Positions 60,448 to 64,000 of a stretch of 64,000 bases of DNA are shown here, piece by piece. Source of the DNA: Planobispora longispora (GTDB taxonomy: Bacteria; Actinomycetota; Actinomycetes; Streptosporangiales; Streptosporangiaceae); the NCBI RefSeq assembly GCF_016863135.1, contig NZ_BOOH01000033.1, positions 124,001 to 188,000 on the forward strand. The letters are read 5' to 3'. How positions within the stretch are numbered: the first letter of the stretch is position 1; each line of letters starts with the position of its first letter. The position numbers and the translations under genes were made by a program. Below the pieces are notes generated by a model. The model made no database searches. It worked only from the letters and a program-made list of their open reading frames with translations, and was not told the origin of the DNA.

Positions 60448-61785
60448 TCACGCCATGGTGTCGAGGATCTCCTCCACGATCTCCATGGACGTGCCCGGGT
60501 GCAGGAACGCGAACCTCGCGACGGTCTCGCCCTCCCAGCCGGTCGGCGTGACGAAGCCGATCTGCCCGGCGAGCAGCCGCTCCGACCAGTCGTGATAGTC
60601 CCGGCTCGTCCAGCCGGCGCGGCGGAAGAGCACGGCCGACAGCTCCGGCTCGCGGATCAGCTCCAGGTGCTCGGTGCGGTCGATCAGGTCCGCGGTCTCA
60701 CGGGCGAGCCGCAGTGCCGTCTCGATGGCCTCGGTGTAGGCGTCGGTGCCGTTGACGGCCAGGGAGAACCAGAGCGGGAGCCCTCGCGCGCGCCGGGTCA
60801 GGTGGTAGGCGTAGTCGGTGGGGTTCCACTCGTCGCCCTCGGTGTGCAGGACGTCGAGGTAGGAGGCGTCCTGGGTGTGCACGGCCCGCGCCAGGCGAGG
60901 CTCGCGGTAGAGCAGGGCCGCGCAGTCGAAGGGGGCGAACAGCCACTTGTGCGGGTCCACGATGAAGGAGTCGGCGTGTTCGATCCCGGCGTAGCGGTGC
61001 CGGACCGAGGGGGCGAACAGGCCCGCGCCGCCGTACGCGCCGTCCACGTGGAACCAGAGGTCGCGCTCACGGGCGACCTCGGCGATCCCGGCGAGGTCGT
61101 CGATGATCCCGGCGTTGGTGGTACCCGAGGTGGCGACCACGGCGATCACGTCGGACGGGTCGGGGTCGGCCTCCAGGGCGGCGCGCAGGGACGCGCCGGT
61201 GAGGCGGTGGTCCCGCGAGGGCACGACGAGGGCGTCCACGTCGATGATGCGCAGAGTGTTGGAGATCGAGGAGTGCGCCTGGTCGCTGACCGCGACGCGC
61301 AGGCGGCCCCGGGGGATGCGGCGCCGGGCGGTGTCGCGCGCGACGACGAGCGCCGACAGGTTGGCCGCCGAGCCTCCGGAGACGAAGCAGCCGCCCGCGC
61401 TCGCGGGCATCCCGGCCAGGTCCGCGAGCAGGCGGAGCACCTGGTTCTCCGCCGCGATCGCGCCGGAGGCCTCCAGCCAGGAGATGCCCTGGAGCGAGGC
61501 GCAGGAGACGACCATGTCGAACAGCAGGGCGGCCTTGGTCGGGGCCGCGGGGATGAAGGAGAGGAACCGCGGGCTGTCGGCGGAGATGACCGCCGGGGCC
61601 AACTGGTCGGCGTACAGGTCCAGGACCTTCTCCGGGTCGGTGCCCTCGGGGCTGATGATCCCCGCCAGGGCGGCCTCGAGCTTGTCCTTCACCCCGGGGT
61701 TGTCGAGGGGGACGGGATCGAGGGAGAGCCGGTCCTTCATGTAGTCGAAGACCAGGCTCGTCAGGCGCTCGTCGTAGCTGTGCAC
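60448..61785 (-). CDS. PLP-dependent group II decarboxylase (aromatic amino acid/glutamate type)
   Basis: A 445-residue decarboxylase. It has FVSGGSAANLSALVVARD, the cofactor-binding VSDQAHSSISNTLRII, ATSGTTNAGIIDDLAGIAEV, the Asp of WFHVDGAYGGAG and the PLP-lysine motif VDPHKWLFAPFDCAALLY. The beginning LSFIPAAPTKAALLFDMVVS and NPTDYAYHLTRRARGLPLW are typical of the aromatic-L-amino-acid decarboxylase group. The start is GTG at 61783-61785 without a clear ribosome site. It probably makes an aromatic amine; the exact substrate is not determinable. Confidence 0.93.
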   Translation of the reverse strand: MHSYDERLTSLVFDYMKDRLSLDPVPLDNPGVKDKLEAALAGIISPEGTDPEKVLDLYADQLAPAVISADSPRFLSFIPAAPTKAALLFDMVVSCASLQGISWLEASGAIAAENQVLRLLADLAGMPASAGGCFVSGGSAANLSALVVARDTARRRIPRGRLRVAVSDQAHSSISNTLRIIDVDALVVPSRDHRLTGASLRAALEADPDPSDVIAVVATSGTTNAGIIDDLAGIAEVARERDLWFHVDGAYGGAGLFAPSVRHRYAGIEHADSFIVDPHKWLFAPFDCAALLYREPRLARAVHTQDASYLDVLHTEGDEWNPTDYAYHLTRRARGLPLWFSLAVNGTDAYTEAIETALRLARETADLIDRTEHLELIREPELSAVLFRRAGWTSRDYHDWSERLLAGQIGFVTPTGWEGETVARFAFLHPGTSMEIVEEILDTMA

Positions 61786-61964
61786 ATGAGAAGTATGCGG
61801 ATAAAACGGGTAAAGCAGACAATCGATGTATTGGACCGTCGGCCCGGCGTTTTTAGCCTTCTCGTATAGGTCGCGCCCGGCGCGGTTCCGCCGCCCGCAT
61901 CAGGTCTCCCGCGTCAGGCCGGGTCCGGCGCCGTTCTGTCGGTGGCGCGAGGCACCATGGGACG

Positions 61965-64000
61965 GTGACCGGTTCAGCGCTCGACCACTTCACCCCGGTG
62001 ACCAGGGAATGGTTCACCGGGGCCTTCGCCTCGCCCACCGCCGCCCAGGAGGGGGCGTGGGCCTCGATCGCCCGGGGCGACAACACGCTGGTGGTCGCGC
62101 CGACCGGGTCCGGCAAGACCCTGGCCGCCTTCCTGTGGTCGCTCGACCGGCTGGCCGCCGAGCAGACGGAGGCGGCGGGGCGGGCCGGAGCGCCCGCGGG
62201 CGCGGAGCCCTCCGGACGGGCGGACGGCCGCGACGGAGGCGGGGAGCGCGAGCCGGCGAAGGGGCGCCGCCGGCGGAAGGGCGGCGCGGAGGCGGACGAG
62301 CGGCCCGGGCGGTGCCGGATCCTCTACGTCTCGCCGCTCAAGGCCCTGGCGGTGGACGTCGAGCGCAACCTGCGGGCGCCGCTGACCGGGATGCGGCAGA
62401 CCGCCCGGCGGCTGGGGCTGCCGGCGCCGGAGATCTCGGTGGCCATCCGGTCGGGCGACACCTCCGCAGAGGAGCGGCGCAGGTTCGCCGCCCGGCCCTC
62501 CGACATCCTCATCACCACCCCGGAGTCGCTGTTCCTGATCCTGACCAGCCAGGCCCGCGAGGCGCTGCGCGGCGTGGAGACGGTCATCCTCGACGAGGTG
62601 CACGCGGTGGCCGCCACCAAGCGAGGCGCGCACCTGGCGCTCAGCCTGGAGCGGCTCGACTCCCTGCTCCCCCGCCCCGCCCAGCGCGTCGGCCTGTCGG
62701 CGACCGTCCGGCCGGTGAGCGAGGTGGCCGAGTTCCTCGGCGGGCCGCGCCCGGCGGTCGTGGTGCAGCCGCCGTCGGAGAAGGAGATCGAGATCGAGGT
62801 GGTCGTCCCGATCGAGGACATGACCGAGCTCGACACCGCCCCCCGCCCCAGCCAGGACGACGACGCGTGGCTGACCGGGCAGCAGACGCGAAGGTCCATC
62901 TGGCCGCACGTCGAGGAGCGGCTCTTCGACCTGATCGGGGAGCACTCCTCGACGATCGTGTTCGCCAACTCCCGGCGGCTGGCCGAGCGGCTGTGCACCC
63001 GCCTCAACGAGCTCGCCTGGGAGCGGCGCCCGGGCGGAGACGGCCCCGGGGAGGACGTCTTCGGGACGGACGTCCCCGGCGCTCCGGTCCACTGGGCCGA
63101 GGGCTTCCCCCGGCCGCCCGCCTCGACCGCCACCCCGGCCGCGATGATGGCCCAGGCCGGGGCGAGCGCGGGGGTGGTCCCGGAGATCGTGCGGGCGCAC
63201 CACGGCTCGGTGTCCAAGGAGGAGCGCGCCCAGATCGAGGAGGCGCTCAAGTCGGGGAGGCTGCCCGCCGTGGTGGCCACCTCCAGCCTGGAGCTCGGCA
63301 TCGACATGGGCGCGGTCGACCTGGTGGCGTGCGTGGAGGCGCCGCCGAGCGTGGCCAGCGGCCTGCAGCGGATCGGCCGGGCCGGGCACCAGGTGGGCGC
63401 GGTCTCGCGGGGCGTGATCTTCCCCAAGTACCGCGGCGACCTGGTCCAGACGGCCGTGGTGGCCGAGCGCATGAAGCGGGGCGAGATCGAGGAGCTGCGC
63501 TACCCGCGCAACCCGCTCGACGTGCTCGCCCAGCAGATCGTCGCGATGACCGCTCTCGACGAGTGGACGGTCGACGAGCTGGAGACCGTGGTCCGCCGCG
63601 CCGCGCCGTACCGCACGCTGCCCCGGAGCGCGCTGGAGGCGACGCTCGACATGCTCGCCGGGCGCTACCCCAGCGAGGAGTTCGCCGAGCTGCGCCCGCG
63701 CGTCGTCTGGGACCGGGTCACCGGGACGCTCCAGGGGCGGCCGGGGTCGCAGCGGCTGGCCGTGACCAGCGGCGGGACCATCCCCGACCGGGGGCTGTAC
63801 GGCGTCTTCCTCGCCGGGGAGAAGTCCTCCCGGGTGGGCGAGCTGGACGAGGAGATGGTCTACGAGTCCCGGGCCGGGGACGTCTTCGTGCTCGGCGCGA
63901 CCTCCTGGCGGATCGAGGACATCACGGCCGACCGCGTGCTGGTCTCCCCCGCCCCGGGCAAGCCGGGCAAGCTGCCCTTCTGGCACGGCGACACGCCGGG
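61965..64000 (+). CDS. lhr: Lhr-type DEAD/DEAH ATP-dependent helicase, 3' truncated by window edge
   Basis: About 678 residues are visible and the frame is open at the right edge. Helicase motifs appear in order: Q-motif region FASPTAAQEGAWASIARG, Walker A APTGSGKT, ILYVSPLKALAVDVERNL, TTPESLFLIL, Walker B DEVH in VILDEVHAVAATKRG, GLSATVRPV, FANSRRLAERLC, ATSSLELGIDMGAVDLV and QRIGRAGHQ. This is the Lhr (large helicase-related) core, normally about 1500 residues with a C-terminal winged-helix domain. A highly charged, Gly/Arg-rich insert lies between Walker A and motif Ia. The GTG at 61965 overlaps the TGA of a three-codon ATG frame. Involved in DNA repair in mycobacteria. Confidence 0.93.
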   Translation, partial: MTGSALDHFTPVTREWFTGAFASPTAAQEGAWASIARGDNTLVVAPTGSGKTLAAFLWSLDRLAAEQTEAAGRAGAPAGAEPSGRADGRDGGGEREPAKGRRRRKGGAEADERPGRCRILYVSPLKALAVDVERNLRAPLTGMRQTARRLGLPAPEISVAIRSGDTSAEERRRFAARPSDILITTPESLFLILTSQAREALRGVETVILDEVHAVAATKRGAHLALSLERLDSLLPRPAQRVGLSATVRPVSEVAEFLGGPRPAVVVQPPSEKEIEIEVVVPIEDMTELDTAPRPSQDDDAWLTGQQTRRSIWPHVEERLFDLIGEHSSTIVFANSRRLAERLCTRLNELAWERRPGGDGPGEDVFGTDVPGAPVHWAEGFPRPPASTATPAAMMAQAGASAGVVPEIVRAHHGSVSKEERAQIEEALKSGRLPAVVATSSLELGIDMGAVDLVACVEAPPSVASGLQRIGRAGHQVGAVSRGVIFPKYRGDLVQTAVVAERMKRGEIEELRYPRNPLDVLAQQIVAMTALDEWTVDELETVVRRAAPYRTLPRSALEATLDMLAGRYPSEEFAELRPRVVWDRVTGTLQGRPGSQRLAVTSGGTIPDRGLYGVFLAGEKSSRVGELDEEMVYESRAGDVFVLGATSWRIEDITADRVLVSPAPGKPGKLPFWHGDTP

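Overview
The window is very GC-rich, densely packed DNA from a high-GC Gram-positive bacterium. GTG and TTG starts are frequent, and several genes overlap by ATGA or GTGA. The recA-recX-rny-gluABCD-miaB-miaA-dapF neighbourhood, a DUF3046 gene beside recA, an actinobacterial SOS box (GAAC-N4-GTTC), a HelD-type helicase behind a rifamycin-associated element and abundant IclR regulators all point to an actinomycete. A Streptosporangiales-like organism is my best guess, but that is inference. I saw no rRNA, tRNA, CRISPR array, IS element or prophage.

Positions 1-13787 are an accessory region rich in regulators. It holds a partial IclR, an SPFH-domain lipoprotein, an IclR gene followed by an orphan sensor kinase, a divergent TetR / alpha-beta hydrolase pair and a pentapeptide-repeat protein. 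The centrepiece is a corrinoid-dependent one-carbon module: an MttB-superfamily methyltransferase (7204-8637, minus) facing an IclR gene, a corrinoid protein, a methyltetrahydrofolate methyltransferase, a RACo-type corrinoid reactivase and a DUF1638 protein (8809-13787, plus). A three-half-site palindromic operator lies between the two arms.

Positions 13994-24785 carry an apparently cytosolic metzincin-like protein with a small partner, an ECF sigma factor with its CU044_5270-type partner, two small exported proteins, an OmpR-type two-component pair, a MASE1-PAS histidine kinase and a STAS protein. HelR (24924-27071) follows, with a near-perfect rifamycin-associated element upstream. Next come a second PepSY-like protein and an exported HNH nuclease.

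Positions 28735-37722 are one minus-strand array: SDR, cupin, dimethylglycine oxidase-like protein, soxB, soxD and a soxA-soxG fusion. With the corrinoid module this suggests a full route from a trimethyl-ammonium substrate such as glycine betaine through dimethylglycine and sarcosine to glycine, with methyl groups passed to folate. The first substrate is inferred, not seen.

Positions 37970-64000 are mostly conserved chromosomal genes: a TPR protein, an SCO6745-like protein, dapF, miaA, ogt, rnz, a LigB-like protein, two membrane-anchored proteins, miaB, the glutamate ABC transporter gluABCD, an S9 peptidase, rny, recX, recA, DUF3046, a VOC protein, a PLP decarboxylase and a truncated Lhr-type helicase at the right edge.

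A recurring oddity is that at least seven genes have stretches around their stop codon repeated immediately downstream. Several VNTR-like tandem arrays also occupy intergenic spaces.
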